A stretch of 64,000 nucleotides of DNA from Streptomyces sp. NA04227 (GTDB taxonomy: Bacteria; Actinomycetota; Actinomycetes; Streptomycetales; Streptomycetaceae). The position numbers were made by a program, and so were the translations under genes. Below the pieces are notes generated by a model. That model did not search any database. It was given only the letters and a program-made list of their open reading frames with translations, and was not told the origin of the DNA. Within the stretch, counting starts at the first letter, position 1, and each line of letters starts with the position of its first letter. Shown piece after piece: positions 25,062-34,526 of this stretch. The stretch lies in NCBI RefSeq assembly GCF_013364195.1, contig NZ_CP054918.1:7830563-7894562 (forward strand), given 5' to 3'.

Positions 25062-27106
25062 TTGCGGCGCAGCAGCCACACCAGATACGGCGCACCGATC
25101 AGCGAGGTCACGATGCCCACCGGGATCTCGGTCGGCGCGATCAGCCAGCGCCCGAGCGCGTCCGAGGAGACCACGAGCACCGCACCGAGCACGGCTGCCA
25201 TCGGCACCATCCGCGCGGCGCTGTTGCCGACGAGGCGGCGCGCCAGGTGCGGAGCGACCAGTCCGACGAAGCCGATCGCGCCCACCGCCGCAGCCGTACC
25301 GGACGCCAGCACGGCACCCGCACCGAGCACCAGCAGCCGTACGCGCCCAAGGCGCAGCCCGAGCGCGCGCGGCAGCTCGTCGCCAAGCGCCAGCATGTTC
25401 ACCGGACGTGAGGCGAACACCAGGAGCACGGCGACCACCGCGGGCAGCACCAGCCAGTTCAGTGCGGTGTAATCACGGCCGTACGTACTGCCGTTGAGCC
25501 AGGTCAGTGCCGCGGAGATGTTCATCTGCGCGCCGACCACCATGATGTTGACCAGTGCCATCGCGGTGGCGCCCGCCCCGAGTCCGACGAGCACCACACG
25601 CGTCGGGTCCAGACCGCTGCGGCCGCCGCTCTTGGGGCCCCTGGCCACCAGGACGACCAGACTCAGCATCAGCACACCGCCGATCCCCGCCGCGAACGGC
25701 AGAGCGACCGCGGGAGCCGAGGGAACGACGAGGATGACCAGCATGGCCGCCACCGAGGCGCCACCGGTCACGCCCACCAGGCCCGGCTCGGCCAGCGGGT
25801 TGCGCACCACCGCCTGAACCGCCGATCCGGCGACCGCCAGACAGGCACCCGCCAGCGCCGCCACCAAAATGCGCGGCAGCCGGTACGAGAGGACCGCCTC
25901 GGTCATCGGGTCGCCCGAGCCGAACAGTGCCGTGCCCAACTGGCCCCAGCTGATGTGCACATCACCGATGCGCAGCCCGATCGCCATCGCGGCCGCCAGC
26001 GCGACAAGACCGGCGCCGATCGCCACCGTGTAGGCGGGCAGGTGCCGTTGACCGGCCACCGTCACCGCCGCACCACTGTCCGCGTCACCCGTGCTCACCC
26101 GGCGCGCCAGCGCCATGAACACCGGTCCGCCGATCAGCGCGGTGACCACGCCGACCGGGATCTCCGCGTACCCGGCCGACGGGGGCAGGGTCAGCTGGGC
26201 CGCCGCGTCCGCGGTGAGCACCAGGGCGGCGGACAGTACGGCCGCCAGCGGGATGAGCAACGCGTGCTTGCGAACGCCGAGTTGGCGCACCATGACCGGC
26301 GCGATGAGGCCGACGAAGCCGATCGGTCCGGCCAGCGAGACCGCCGAGGCCGAAAGCAGCACGGCGATCAGGAAGGCCGCCGGACGGATGCGCTCCACCC
26401 GCACGCCCATCGCCTGAGCGGTCTCGTCGCCCAGGCCCATCAGGTCGAGCGGCCGGGCGAGGAGCGGGGCGAGCAGAGCGCCGAAGAGCACCAACGCGCC
26501 GAGCGTCAACGGCCGTTCGAGGCCGGACTGCATCAGCGTGCCGTTGCCCCAGAAGAACAGCCCGCGGGTGGCCTGCACGTCGAGGATCTGCATCAGCTCG
26601 GCGGCCGACGTACCCGCGAGCGCGACGGTCGCACCGGCGAGCAGCACCCGGCCCGGCGTCAGAACGCCACCGCTGGTGAGCAGATACACGAGACCGATCG
26701 CGACCAGCCCGCCGAGGAAGGCCGCGCCGCCGGAGGGTATCGGACCGAGGTCCGCGCCGGTGAACGCGACGAGCACCACGGCGAAGTAGGCACCGGCGTT
26801 GACGCCCAGGGTGTCCGGGGCCGCCAGCGGATTGCGGGTCGCGCCCTGGATGAGCACCCCGGACACACCGAGGGCGACACCGACCACGAGCCCGGTGAGC
26901 GTACGCGGCAGCCGCGCACCGAGAAGCACGTCCTCGGTGTTCTGGTCGCCACTGCCCACCAGAACCCGCGCGATGTCGCCGATGCCCACGCCGGAGGCGC
27001 CGAGACCGAGATGGACGACGCCCACCAGGCACAGGACGAGGGACAGCCCGCCGCCCACGAGCAGAGCTCGTGGGCGGCGGCTGAGCACAGGAACCGAAGC
27101 GGTCAT
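25049..27106 (-). CDS. Fused FecCD-type siderophore ABC permease (FhuB-like double domain)
   Basis: This is a 685-residue membrane protein with two homologous halves of about 330 residues. Each half has the FecCD pattern: LPRTLTGLVVGVALGVSGVL with NPLAAPDTLGVNAGA in the first, and LPRILVAALAGACLAVAGS with NPLAEPGLVGVTGGA in the second. Each ends in GFVGLIAP or GFVGLVAPHLAR, the contact with the ATPase. About 20 spans are expected. A single chain replaces the usual FecC/FecD pair, as in E. coli FhuB. Its ATG shares a base with the stop of the binding-protein gene (TGATG), so translation is coupled. Confidence 0.95.
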   Translation of the reverse strand: MTASVPVLSRRPRALLVGGGLSLVLCLVGVVHLGLGASGVGIGDIARVLVGSGDQNTEDVLLGARLPRTLTGLVVGVALGVSGVLIQGATRNPLAAPDTLGVNAGAYFAVVLVAFTGADLGPIPSGGAAFLGGLVAIGLVYLLTSGGVLTPGRVLLAGATVALAGTSAAELMQILDVQATRGLFFWGNGTLMQSGLERPLTLGALVLFGALLAPLLARPLDLMGLGDETAQAMGVRVERIRPAAFLIAVLLSASAVSLAGPIGFVGLIAPVMVRQLGVRKHALLIPLAAVLSAALVLTADAAAQLTLPPSAGYAEIPVGVVTALIGGPVFMALARRVSTGDADSGAAVTVAGQRHLPAYTVAIGAGLVALAAAMAIGLRIGDVHISWGQLGTALFGSGDPMTEAVLSYRLPRILVAALAGACLAVAGSAVQAVVRNPLAEPGLVGVTGGASVAAMLVILVVPSAPAVALPFAAGIGGVLMLSLVVLVARGPKSGGRSGLDPTRVVLVGLGAGATAMALVNIMVVGAQMNISAALTWLNGSTYGRDYTALNWLVLPAVVAVLLVFASRPVNMLALGDELPRALGLRLGRVRLLVLGAGAVLASGTAAAVGAIGFVGLVAPHLARRLVGNSAARMVPMAAVLGAVLVVSSDALGRWLIAPTEIPVGIVTSLIGAPYLVWLLRRNQDA

Positions 27107-28098
27107 CAGACCTTGAGCGCCTTACCGGTCTCGTCGAGGATCTGCACCGCCGACAGCGGGCCGCCGAACAGCCAGGTGCCCGGGTCCAAAGCGCGGGTGC
27201 GGTCCTGCTTGACGAAACTCAGGTTCTTCCAGACCGGGTTGCCCGCCAGATCACCCGTGAAGGGGTTGTCGGCCTCACTGGCCACGTACAGGAACGTCGA
27301 GTCCTTCTCGACCTTCGTCAGGCCCTCCACACCGACGGTGGTCATGCCCCAGACGTCGGACTTGCCCTTCCAACCGTTCTTCAGACCCGCGAGGTTGAGC
27401 ACCTGCGGGGCGAAGGCGTCGTCGGTGAGCATCCGGATCGAAGCGGTGCCGTTGGCGGTGAAGCCCTGCGCGAGCGCGTACTTCAGGCCCGCCTTGTCGG
27501 CCTTCGCCAGACGGGACTTGAGGTCGGCGGCCTTGGTGTCGATCTGTCCGATGACTTCCTTGGCCTTGTCCTCCTTGCCCACGGCCTTCGCGAGCTCGGT
27601 GAAGTTGTGCTTCATCGTCTCGAGCTGGGGCTTGGTGGTGTACTTGAACGACGCCACGGGGGCGATGCTCTTGAGCTGCTTGAGGTTCGACTTCGAGCGG
27701 TCGTCGTCGATCACGATCAGGTCGGGACGCAGCGCCCGGATCTTCTCCAGGCTCGGCTCGTTGCGGTCACCGACGTCGGTGACCTGCTTCGGAAGCTCGG
27801 CGCCCTTGGCGGTGATCCACGTGCCGTAGCCCTTGTTGTCGGCGCTGCCCACCGGCGTGACGCCGAGCGCCACGAGCTCCTCGGTGTAGGTCCACTCCAG
27901 GGCCACGACCTTCTTCGCGGGCTTGTCGAGGTGGACCGTACCGCGCTCGGTGTCGATCGCGATCTTGCCCTTGCCGGACTTGTCGCCCCCCGACTCGTCA
28001 CCGGCGTCCCCGGCGGTGCCGCCTCCGCAGCCGACCGCGGCCAGCATGAGCGCGACGGCGGTGCCGCCCGTCGCGAGGGCGCGCAGCATTCTGTGCAT
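27106..28098 (-). CDS. Iron-siderophore-binding lipoprotein
   Basis: This is a 330-residue lipoprotein. The lipobox is LAAVGC at about residues 20-25, followed by a Gly/Asp/Lys-rich tether. The mature part is a FecB/FhuD-type cluster A-8 binding protein: KKVVALEWTYTEELVALGV, LRPDLIVIDDDRSKSNLKQL, SVRMLTDD-like GTASIRMLTDDAFAPQ, and FLYVASEAD. It captures ferric siderophore outside the membrane and delivers it to the fused permease encoded next. It is the middle gene of an ATPase-binding protein-permease operon. Confidence 0.94.
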   Translation of the reverse strand: MHRMLRALATGGTAVALMLAAVGCGGGTAGDAGDESGGDKSGKGKIAIDTERGTVHLDKPAKKVVALEWTYTEELVALGVTPVGSADNKGYGTWITAKGAELPKQVTDVGDRNEPSLEKIRALRPDLIVIDDDRSKSNLKQLKSIAPVASFKYTTKPQLETMKHNFTELAKAVGKEDKAKEVIGQIDTKAADLKSRLAKADKAGLKYALAQGFTANGTASIRMLTDDAFAPQVLNLAGLKNGWKGKSDVWGMTTVGVEGLTKVEKDSTFLYVASEADNPFTGDLAGNPVWKNLSFVKQDRTRALDPGTWLFGGPLSAVQILDETGKALKV

Positions 28099-28163
28099 GG
28101 TGGAGTTTCTCCCTTGTGCTGATGGTGAAGGACGGGTCGTACTTGGGGGGTTGGGGTGTTGGT

Positions 28164-28973
28164 TCAGGAGGCGGCGGCGGGCGCGGACCGCTGCGGGAAG
28201 CAGGCGAGGTAGCCGCTCTCGGGGTCGCGTACGACGTCGACCCGCAGCCCGAAGGCACGCTCGATGGTGTCCGGGGTGAGGATCTCCTCCGGCGTCCCGG
28301 AGGCCGTCACCGAGCCGTCGGAGACCACCACGACCTCGTCGGCGTACGCGGCCGCCTGCATCAGGTCGTGCAGGACGACGCCGCAGGCGATGTCGTGCTC
28401 ACGGGCCAGTTTGCGGACCACGTCGAGCACCTCGAACTGGTGCCGCAGGTCCAGATACGTCGTGGGCTCGTCGAGCAGAAGTACACCCGCACGCTGGGCA
28501 AGTACCGTTGCCAGCCAGGCGCGTTGGCGCTCGCCGCCGGACAGTTCGTCGAGCCTGCGGTCGGCCAGCGGACCGGCGTCGGTGACCTCCAGCGCCCACT
28601 CGATCGAGGAGAGGTCCTCGTCGGTGTGCCGGGCGAACGCGCCCCGGTGGGCGTAGCGGCCGTGCCTGACCAGCTCACGGACCGTCACCCCGGCGGGTAC
28701 CAGCGATGCCTGCGGAAGAAAGGCGAGTTCCTGCGAAAGGGACCGCCTGGAAAGCGAGTTGAGGGGACGGCCGTCGATCTGCACCTCGCCGCCGATCGGC
28801 GGGAGCAACCCCGCGACGGTGCGCAACAGGGTCGACTTGCCACAGCCGTTGGGCCCGACCAGAACGGTGATGGCACCGGCACGCAACGACACGTCGACCT
28901 GCTTGAGCACCGTCCGGCCCGCATGCCCGACCTCGAGCTCCTTCGCCACCAGACGAACGCCGCCCTTGGACAC
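28164..28973 (-). CDS. Iron-siderophore ABC transporter ATPase (FecE/FepC type)
   Basis: This is an about 269-residue ATPase. The frame is open to an ATG at 29015, but that codon abuts the iron box. GGAGG lies 7 bases before the GTG at 28973 (VSKGGVRLVAKELEVGH), which I prefer. Walker A is LVGPNGCGKSTLLRT, the signature is LSGGERQRAWLA and Walker B is GVLLLDEPTTYLD, with the switch His in VVLHDLMQ. It powers uptake through the fused permease. First gene of the import operon, directly behind an IdeR box. Confidence 0.94.
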   Translation of the reverse strand: MSKGGVRLVAKELEVGHAGRTVLKQVDVSLRAGAITVLVGPNGCGKSTLLRTVAGLLPPIGGEVQIDGRPLNSLSRRSLSQELAFLPQASLVPAGVTVRELVRHGRYAHRGAFARHTDEDLSSIEWALEVTDAGPLADRRLDELSGGERQRAWLATVLAQRAGVLLLDEPTTYLDLRHQFEVLDVVRKLAREHDIACGVVLHDLMQAAAYADEVVVVSDGSVTASGTPEEILTPDTIERAFGLRVDVVRDPESGYLACFPQRSAPAAAS

Positions 28974-29016
28974 CACGTAACCTCCCCGCCTCGGACCGTC
29001 GGCGCCACCATACATT

Positions 29017-29035
29017 TTAGGTAAGCCAAACCTAA
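29017..29035. promoter_or_regulatory. IdeR/DmdR iron box for the importer operon
   Basis: TTAGGTAAGCCAAACCTAA is a strong 19-bp iron box, 44 bases upstream of the preferred ATPase start. Confidence 0.9.
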
Positions 29036-29269
29036 TACCCGGGCCCGTGAATGTTCGATCCGTAACCGCGTTGAGACTTAGCGTCCCGGTCCGCGGCCAC
29101 CGTCGCGGGGCTGTGCGATTCCGGCAAACCGAACGGGCCGCGGGGACCTGCGGCGATGCGTCGACGCCGAGGAGGCCCGACTCGCAGGCGAGCGGCGGCT
29201 GTCGGGCGGCAGGCAGAGTACGCGCTGCCGCCCGAAGTCACAACTCCCCATTGATTGGCGGTATTTGGC

Positions 29270-29722
29270 CTACGCGGCGCAGAACTCGTTGCCCTCCGGA
29301 TCACGCATGATCCACCAGTGTCCGGCAGGGCCCTGGTCCACCTCACGGACCCGGGTCGCCCCCAGCGCTTCCAGTCGGGCCGCCAGCACTTCGAGGCCCC
29401 CCGCCTCGCCGTGGATGTCGATGTGCAGCCGGTTCTTGACGGACTTCTCCTCCGGTACGTCCTGGAAGAGCAGCCGTCGTCCGCCGCCGACCCCGCTCGT
29501 CGGGTCGAACGGGTCCTCGGGATGGCGGACCGCGGCATAGCCCCGGAAGGTCTTGCGCCCGTGGTGCTCCGCCACCGCGGCCTCGGGCAGCTGCCCGGCC
29601 GCGAGCAGCTGCTCGACGAGCGGGCTCGGGTCCTCCACCTCGTAGCCCAGCGCGGCGGCCCAGAAGTCCGCGAGGGTCGCCGCGTCCCTGCTGTCGATGA
29701 CCAGCTTCCAGTTCAGTGCCAT
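29270..29722 (-). CDS. VOC/glyoxalase-superfamily protein
   Basis: This is a 150-residue protein. The frame runs upstream to 29845, but MALNWKLVIDSRDAATLADF at 29722 is the natural start of the fold. It has FWAAALGYEVED early, LHIDIHGEAGGLEVLAARLE in the middle and the typical end GHWWIMRDPEGNEFC. Two beta-alpha-beta-beta-beta modules are expected to form the small metal-containing pocket. Members include glyoxalases, dioxygenases and bleomycin-binding proteins; here no partner indicates the substrate. It is divergent from the PAS/SpoIIE gene. Confidence 0.87.
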   Translation of the reverse strand: MALNWKLVIDSRDAATLADFWAAALGYEVEDPSPLVEQLLAAGQLPEAAVAEHHGRKTFRGYAAVRHPEDPFDPTSGVGGGRRLLFQDVPEEKSVKNRLHIDIHGEAGGLEVLAARLEALGATRVREVDQGPAGHWWIMRDPEGNEFCAA

Positions 29723-29991
29723 ACGACCAGTCTGCCCGCGCCGCCTGCCCGCCACGACTCCGAGGAGAGCGGGCGGGACCGCGATCCGGGCAGGTCTCCG
29801 CCGCCGGCGCCGGGGGAGCGCTGCGCAGAGTGAAGGACGACGCACCCAGCGGGAGCACGGCCCGAAACAGGTCCGGGCTGGGCGTGCGGGTGAGGACGGT
29901 GGCGAGGGAGTATGGAGGGGCCGGTGCCGCGTATCCGGGTGCCCGGTGCGCGTCCGGTGCGGCAGCCCGACGGGGCCCGGAAGGAGAGCCC

Positions 29992-31500
29992 GTGGACATG
30001 GGTGCGACCGACCCCCTGGGGGCCGATCCCGGAGCGGGCCCCGCGCCCTCCGGGACCGGAGGCCTGCTCGATGAGCTGGGCGTGGCCGCGGTTGTCCTCG
30101 ACGGCGAGGGGCGGATCCGGTTGTGGAGCCCCCAGGCCGAGGAACTCTTCGGATACACCCCCCAGGAGGCGCTCGGGGAGTACGCTGCCCCGCTGCTCGT
30201 CTTCGAGGAGCACCTGGAGCAGGTGCTCAACCTGTTCGCCCGCGTCATGGCCGGCGGAGGCATCTGGGCGGGCGCCTTCCCGGTGCGCCACAAGGACGGC
30301 AGCAGCCGCCTCGTCGAATTCCGCAACATGCGGCTGGAGGACCAGGAGGGAGCGGGCTACGCCCTGGGGCTGGCCACCGACCAGGCCACTCTGCGGCGCG
30401 TGGAGCGCGACCTCGCCCTGTCCACCCGACTGGTGTCGCAGTCGCCGATCGGACTCGCCGTCCTGGACACCGACCTCCGCTACATCTCGGTCAACCCCGC
30501 GGAGGAACGCATGAACGGCGTGCCCGCCGCCGAACACGTCGGGCGGCACGCGCACGAGATCATGCCCCAGGTCGACGCGTCCTTCGAGTCGGCGATGCGG
30601 AAAGTACTGGACACCGGGGTCTCCGTGATCGACCAGTACACGGTGGGCCGCACCCAAGCCGACCCGGACCACGACCACGCCTGGTCGGTCTCCTTCTACC
30701 GGCTCGAGGCGCCGAGCGGGAAGGTGCTGGGCGTGGCCACCCTGAGCGTGGACGTCACCGACCGGCATCGCGCCGCCGAGGAGCAGCGACGCACCGCCAT
30801 CGCCCTCCAACGAGGCCTGTTGCCCCGGCCCACCCCGCGCCGCCCCGGCCTCGACATCGCGGTCCGCTACCGCCCCGCACAGGCCACCGTGGAGATCGGT
30901 GGCGACTGGTACGACGTCATCCCGCTCAGCGACGACAAGACCGCCCTTGTGATCGGCGACGTCATGGGCAGCGGTGTCGCCGCCGCGGCCACCATGGGCC
31001 AACTGCGCACCGCCACCCGCACGCTGGCCGATCTCGACCTGCCTCCCGAGGAGATCCTGCATCACCTCGACCGCATCACCGACGGTCTGGGCGAGGCCAT
31101 CGCCACCTGCGTCTACGGCGTGTACGACCCGCACACCGCACAGTGCGACATCTCCGTCGCAGGCCATCTCCCGCCACTCCTGCACCACCGCGACGGCACC
31201 CGCGAACTGCTCGACCTGCCCACCGGCGCCCCCCTCGGCGGCTGCGGCGTCGACTTCCACACCACCCGCCTCGACATCCACCCCGGCGAACAGCTCATCC
31301 TCTACACCGACGGCCTCGTCGAAACCCGCGACCAGCCCATCGACGTCCGCCTCGCGGCCCTGCTCGACGCCCTCGACGATCCCACCCGGCCCCCCGAGGA
31401 GACCTGCGACCGGCTGCTGCACACCATGCGTCATCCCAGCGGTCACGACGATGTGGCGTTGCTGGTCGCGCGGACGGGGATGCCGAACTCTCAACCCTAA
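29992..31500 (+). CDS. PAS-domain SpoIIE-type (PP2C) phosphatase
   Basis: This is a ~502-residue cytoplasmic signalling protein. The GTG at 29992 follows AAGGAG. Two PAS domains come first: VLDGEGRIRLWSPQAEELFG at about residues 28-140, and VLDTDLRYISVNPAEERMNG at about 155-265. A SpoIIE domain follows with IGGDWYDVIPLSDDK, VIGDVMGSGVAAA and LILYTDGLVETR, holding the metal-binding Asp residues. In Streptomyces such enzymes dephosphorylate anti-anti-sigma proteins and so release sigma factors. No HATPase kinase domain is attached, and no sigma/anti-sigma gene was seen nearby. The PAS input could be redox or ligand. Confidence 0.93.
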   Translation: MDMGATDPLGADPGAGPAPSGTGGLLDELGVAAVVLDGEGRIRLWSPQAEELFGYTPQEALGEYAAPLLVFEEHLEQVLNLFARVMAGGGIWAGAFPVRHKDGSSRLVEFRNMRLEDQEGAGYALGLATDQATLRRVERDLALSTRLVSQSPIGLAVLDTDLRYISVNPAEERMNGVPAAEHVGRHAHEIMPQVDASFESAMRKVLDTGVSVIDQYTVGRTQADPDHDHAWSVSFYRLEAPSGKVLGVATLSVDVTDRHRAAEEQRRTAIALQRGLLPRPTPRRPGLDIAVRYRPAQATVEIGGDWYDVIPLSDDKTALVIGDVMGSGVAAAATMGQLRTATRTLADLDLPPEEILHHLDRITDGLGEAIATCVYGVYDPHTAQCDISVAGHLPPLLHHRDGTRELLDLPTGAPLGGCGVDFHTTRLDIHPGEQLILYTDGLVETRDQPIDVRLAALLDALDDPTRPPEETCDRLLHTMRHPSGHDDVALLVARTGMPNSQP

Positions 31501-31606
31501 AGGTGAACTTGACCTTCACTCCGACTGTCACTCCGACTGTCGATCGCTCCCCGAGACCCGAGCCTCGACGTCTCTGGCACGGTCAGCGTCAGGAGCGAGG
31601 CAGCGG

Positions 31607-32104
31607 TCAGCACCCGATCCGTACGTCCTGAGGAGCGCTGCGCGGAAAGGCCCAGGTCCGGCCCGACGTGCTGACCGCCGTCACCGCTGTCTCGTCCAAC
31701 ACCACCTGGCCGAACGGGTCGGACCAGGCGCAGACCGCGATCCAGCACAGCGTCCGCACCGCGTCGTCCCGGGTCAGCGCCACCCACCCGAAGCTCCCGT
31801 GCGCGGCGGACTCACCGGCCAGAGCACGGTGCCCGTCCCGTACGTCGGAGGCGAGCACGGAGTCGACGTCCACCCAGTCCCGGGTCGTCCAGGAGGTGGC
31901 GCGCAGGCACTCGTGCCACTGCCACCGCTCGTCGCGCGGGTCCTCGGCCCCTCCGGGCGGACCGAGACGCACCAGCTCCATCACGGCCAGCGACCCGTCC
32001 GCGAACAGCACGCAGTCGTACCCCGGCGCCTCCCGTGCCTGCCATCTGCGGTGCACTTCGGGCGAGTTGGGGGTGATGTTGTCCGTGTTCATGTACGGGT
32101 TCAT
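31607..32104 (-). CDS. Protein of unknown function
   Basis: This is a 165-residue soluble protein. The frame extends upstream but loses codon bias; ATG at 32104 (MNPYMNTDNITP) or 32092 are both possible starts. It is rich in Trp and acidic residues (WQWHECLRATSWTTRDWVDV, then FGWVALTRDD and ICWSDPFGQVV-like segments). I do not recognise the family, and no catalytic motif stands out. It converges with the SpoIIE gene and is divergent from a membrane-protein gene. Confidence 0.65.
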   Translation of the reverse strand: MNPYMNTDNITPNSPEVHRRWQAREAPGYDCVLFADGSLAVMELVRLGPPGGAEDPRDERWQWHECLRATSWTTRDWVDVDSVLASDVRDGHRALAGESAAHGSFGWVALTRDDAVRTLCWIAVCAWSDPFGQVVLDETAVTAVSTSGRTWAFPRSAPQDVRIGC

Positions 32105-32288
32105 GTCCGTGATCGTGGCACGACGGAGGGGTGCCGACCCGCTGCCGAGCCGGGACAGGCCGGGCCCGGCGGAGTCGGCCCGGGGAGGACTGGCAAGTCG
32201 AGTCCGCTGAGAAGGCGATTCGCAGGTTGTGGCGATCCTGTTGCCGCGATGCGAGGTGGCCGTTGGCCTGCCTGGCGACACTGTCCTC

Positions 32289-33518
32289 ATGTCTGACCAC
32301 GTCAAGCGTTTGCCGGCGGGCGTCGCCCCCGCGGAGGTCCGCTCCTGGCCCGTGACGGCGGCCGAGCAGTGGCGGGATGCCGTGCCGCGAGGGGTTCTCG
32401 CGCCGGGGCCGGGGGCCTGGACGCTGGCCGCGGCGACCGGGGTGTTCTGGGTGATGACGTGGCACGACGTGACGGCGTTGCCGTCGTCGACGGTGTGGAG
32501 CGTGTACGGCGAGGTCGTCCTGCTCGGCCTGTTGCCTTTGTGGTACCGGTACTTGCCCGGTGCCGCCGCACTCGCCGCTGCCGTGCTCCCCGTCAACTCC
32601 CTTCTCTTCCTCATCACTTACGACACCACGGCCGAGGACCGGGTGCGGCATCTGCTCGAACTGGCAGTGGCCGTCTACGCGTTCACCGGAGCCTGGACCC
32701 GACTGCGTGCCCGTCGCCGTCAACGGACCCTCTTCCGGTCCGCAGCGGGTGCCGCCACCCACCCGCTGCCCGCGCAGTCCGCCCTCGCCGGTCGCCGCCG
32801 ATACGCCATGTGGTGGGCACTGTCCGGAGGCGGGCTCTGCCTGATCGCCGCCGCGCTGCTCCTGTACGGCCTCAACCGTGACCTGGCCGCCCACGGCACC
32901 GACTCCCCGTACAACGCGTTCAACGAGCAGGGATATGCACTCGTGTGCCTCATGGCCGGAACACCGTTGCTGGGGAGGGGAGTTGGTGTGTGGTGGGCGC
33001 TGCGGCGGCTCGCCTCGGGCAGCCGGCCCGTCCTGGTGATCGGTGTGCGCGTCTCGGAGGTGGGCTTCCACTGGCTGTACCCGAACGCGGTCACCACCAC
33101 TGCCGGGCCGCTGGCCGCGCGTTCCCGCTGGAGTACCGGCAGAACCTGGGGCAGGCAACCGCTCGTCGGTGGCGCGGAGGAGAGCCTGCGCAAGGCCCAC
33201 CGCGATGTCGACGCTCGCCGGGAGCCGTACGAGGCGCTCCTGTACGGCGAGGCATACGAGGGAGCGGAGATCCTGCTGCGGTCCGCCGTCTACAACCAAG
33301 CGGGCAACCGCATCGTCTCCGACTACGTCGTGGCCGGACTGCTGCCCAACCGCCCGCCCCAAGCGCGCCCTTGGCACCCCGCCGTGGGCTCACACCGCCT
33401 GGACGTCCGGGCGAGTCAGGCCGCGGAACGCGAGAAGCGCGCCGAACGAGAGCGGACGGGCTCCACGGGCGGAGGGTGCGGGGGCTGCGGCAACTCGTGT
33501 GGCGGCTGCGGAGATTGA
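32289..33518 (+). CDS. Membrane protein with Cys/Gly-rich C-terminus, unknown function
   Basis: This is a ~409-residue protein starting at MSDHVKRLPAG. Five or six hydrophobic segments occur, among them AWTLAAATGVFWVMTW, YGEVVLLGLLPLWYRYLPG, ALAAAVLPVNSLLFLITY and MWWALSGGGLCLIAAALLL. The last third is soluble and charged. It ends in a strongly acidic/basic helix (AAEREKRAERER) followed by GGGCGGCGNSCGGCGD, with four Cys in a Gly bed. Such a tail could bind metal, be lipidated or act as a processing handle. No family recognised. Confidence 0.75.
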   Translation: MSDHVKRLPAGVAPAEVRSWPVTAAEQWRDAVPRGVLAPGPGAWTLAAATGVFWVMTWHDVTALPSSTVWSVYGEVVLLGLLPLWYRYLPGAAALAAAVLPVNSLLFLITYDTTAEDRVRHLLELAVAVYAFTGAWTRLRARRRQRTLFRSAAGAATHPLPAQSALAGRRRYAMWWALSGGGLCLIAAALLLYGLNRDLAAHGTDSPYNAFNEQGYALVCLMAGTPLLGRGVGVWWALRRLASGSRPVLVIGVRVSEVGFHWLYPNAVTTTAGPLAARSRWSTGRTWGRQPLVGGAEESLRKAHRDVDARREPYEALLYGEAYEGAEILLRSAVYNQAGNRIVSDYVVAGLLPNRPPQARPWHPAVGSHRLDVRASQAAEREKRAERERTGSTGGGCGGCGNSCGGCGD

Positions 33519-33828
33519 CCGCGTCGGACGTCTAGGCGTAGGCGAACGGGCACGTATTCGACTTCGACCGGTACGGGGACGGGCCGGGTGCCGGTGCGAC
33601 GGGTACGGCCCCGAGCCGCTGCCGGCGTACATCCACCCGAACCTCCGCCCAAGGGCAGAGACCCGCGCCACGCCGTCGTCTCGAATCCCTTGGTCGGGCG
33701 AGGTGTTGGTGGGTAAGGATGGGCCCACCCCCGCCTCGGCTGCGTGGCGTTGTCGCTGGGGTGCGCGTCCTCTTCCGCGCACCGTGGTGCCGCCGGGCTG
33801 CTGTTCTGCACTGTTCAGGAGTCCGGTT
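33519..33828. other. Non-coding spacer
   Basis: About 310 bases with no supported gene. An AGGAG motif near its end serves the next start. No repeat or operator was seen. Confidence 0.4.
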
Positions 33829-34254
33829 GTGTCCGACCGTAGCGACATCGTCGTAGCCGCCTCGTGCCCACCACTCACTCGCCGCGGTCTGCTCGGCGAA
33901 CGCGGCACTCCCGGCGAGGGTCAGATCCTCGGTGACCCTGTCGACTGCGCCGGCCTCGGCGCTTTCCCCGTGGCCGATGACCCCAACTGTGCGCAGGTGT
34001 ATGTGCAGTTGCCCGGCCGCAGCGCGCTGATCCGGGCGCTCACCGCGCCGCGTCAGGGGATGGGAAAGTACTCCGCGGATTCGGCCGCTTTCCTGGTCGA
34101 CGAGTTGTGCGACGACGTACGGCGTGCGACGGCCGCGCTCCAACGGGCCGCCCTGGAAAGGGGCGTACGGACCGACGGAGCTTCTCCCGGCCGCTTCCTG
34201 ACCGACGTGATCGACTTGATAGACCCCGACGCGATGGTGCACGAGATCGGCTGA
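33829..34254 (+). CDS. Small soluble protein of unknown function
   Basis: This is a 141-residue protein. The GTG at 33829 (MSDRSDIVVAASC) has CAGGAG upstream; the same frame runs further 5' but only as a shadow. Composition is ordinary Streptomyces coding. Features: LTRRGLLGERGTPGEGQI, CAQVYVQLPGRSALIRAL and a helical MGKYSADSAAFLVDELCDDV. There is no signal, membrane span or known motif. It lies directly before a tiny membrane-protein gene on the same strand, possibly in one transcript. Confidence 0.6.
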   Translation: MSDRSDIVVAASCPPLTRRGLLGERGTPGEGQILGDPVDCAGLGAFPVADDPNCAQVYVQLPGRSALIRALTAPRQGMGKYSADSAAFLVDELCDDVRRATAALQRAALERGVRTDGASPGRFLTDVIDLIDPDAMVHEIG

Positions 34255-34379
34255 GGCGCGGAGACGGGACGCAAGGAAGGAAGGGCCGCCCGAAGCGTGG
34301 ACTGGCCCGCCGCTGTGTCGGCGCAGCGCCCTAACGTGGGTACGTCGGGTGGGGATTCGGCACCAGGGGGAGTGGCGTG

Positions 34380-34526
34380 GTGCAGTGGGTGTGGGCGGGA
34401 CTCGTTCCGGTCGGCGTGCTCGGGGTGGGCGCCGGTGTGTTCTGGGTGTGGGCCCGGATGGGCACCGACAGGCCGGTGGAGCACCACAGTTCGATGCCGA
34501 CGGAGTATGTGCCACCCGAGGGCTGA
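34380..34526 (+). CDS. Very small single-span membrane protein
   Basis: A 48-residue frame begins at a GTG after GGGGGAG (a second GTG lies one codon upstream). It reads as one membrane helix, VWAGLVPVGVLGVGAGVFWV, followed by WARMGTDRPVEHHS and a polar tail ending VPPEG. Codon use and the ribosome-binding site make it believable despite its size. Function unknown. Confidence 0.5.
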   Translation: MQWVWAGLVPVGVLGVGAGVFWVWARMGTDRPVEHHSSMPTEYVPPEG

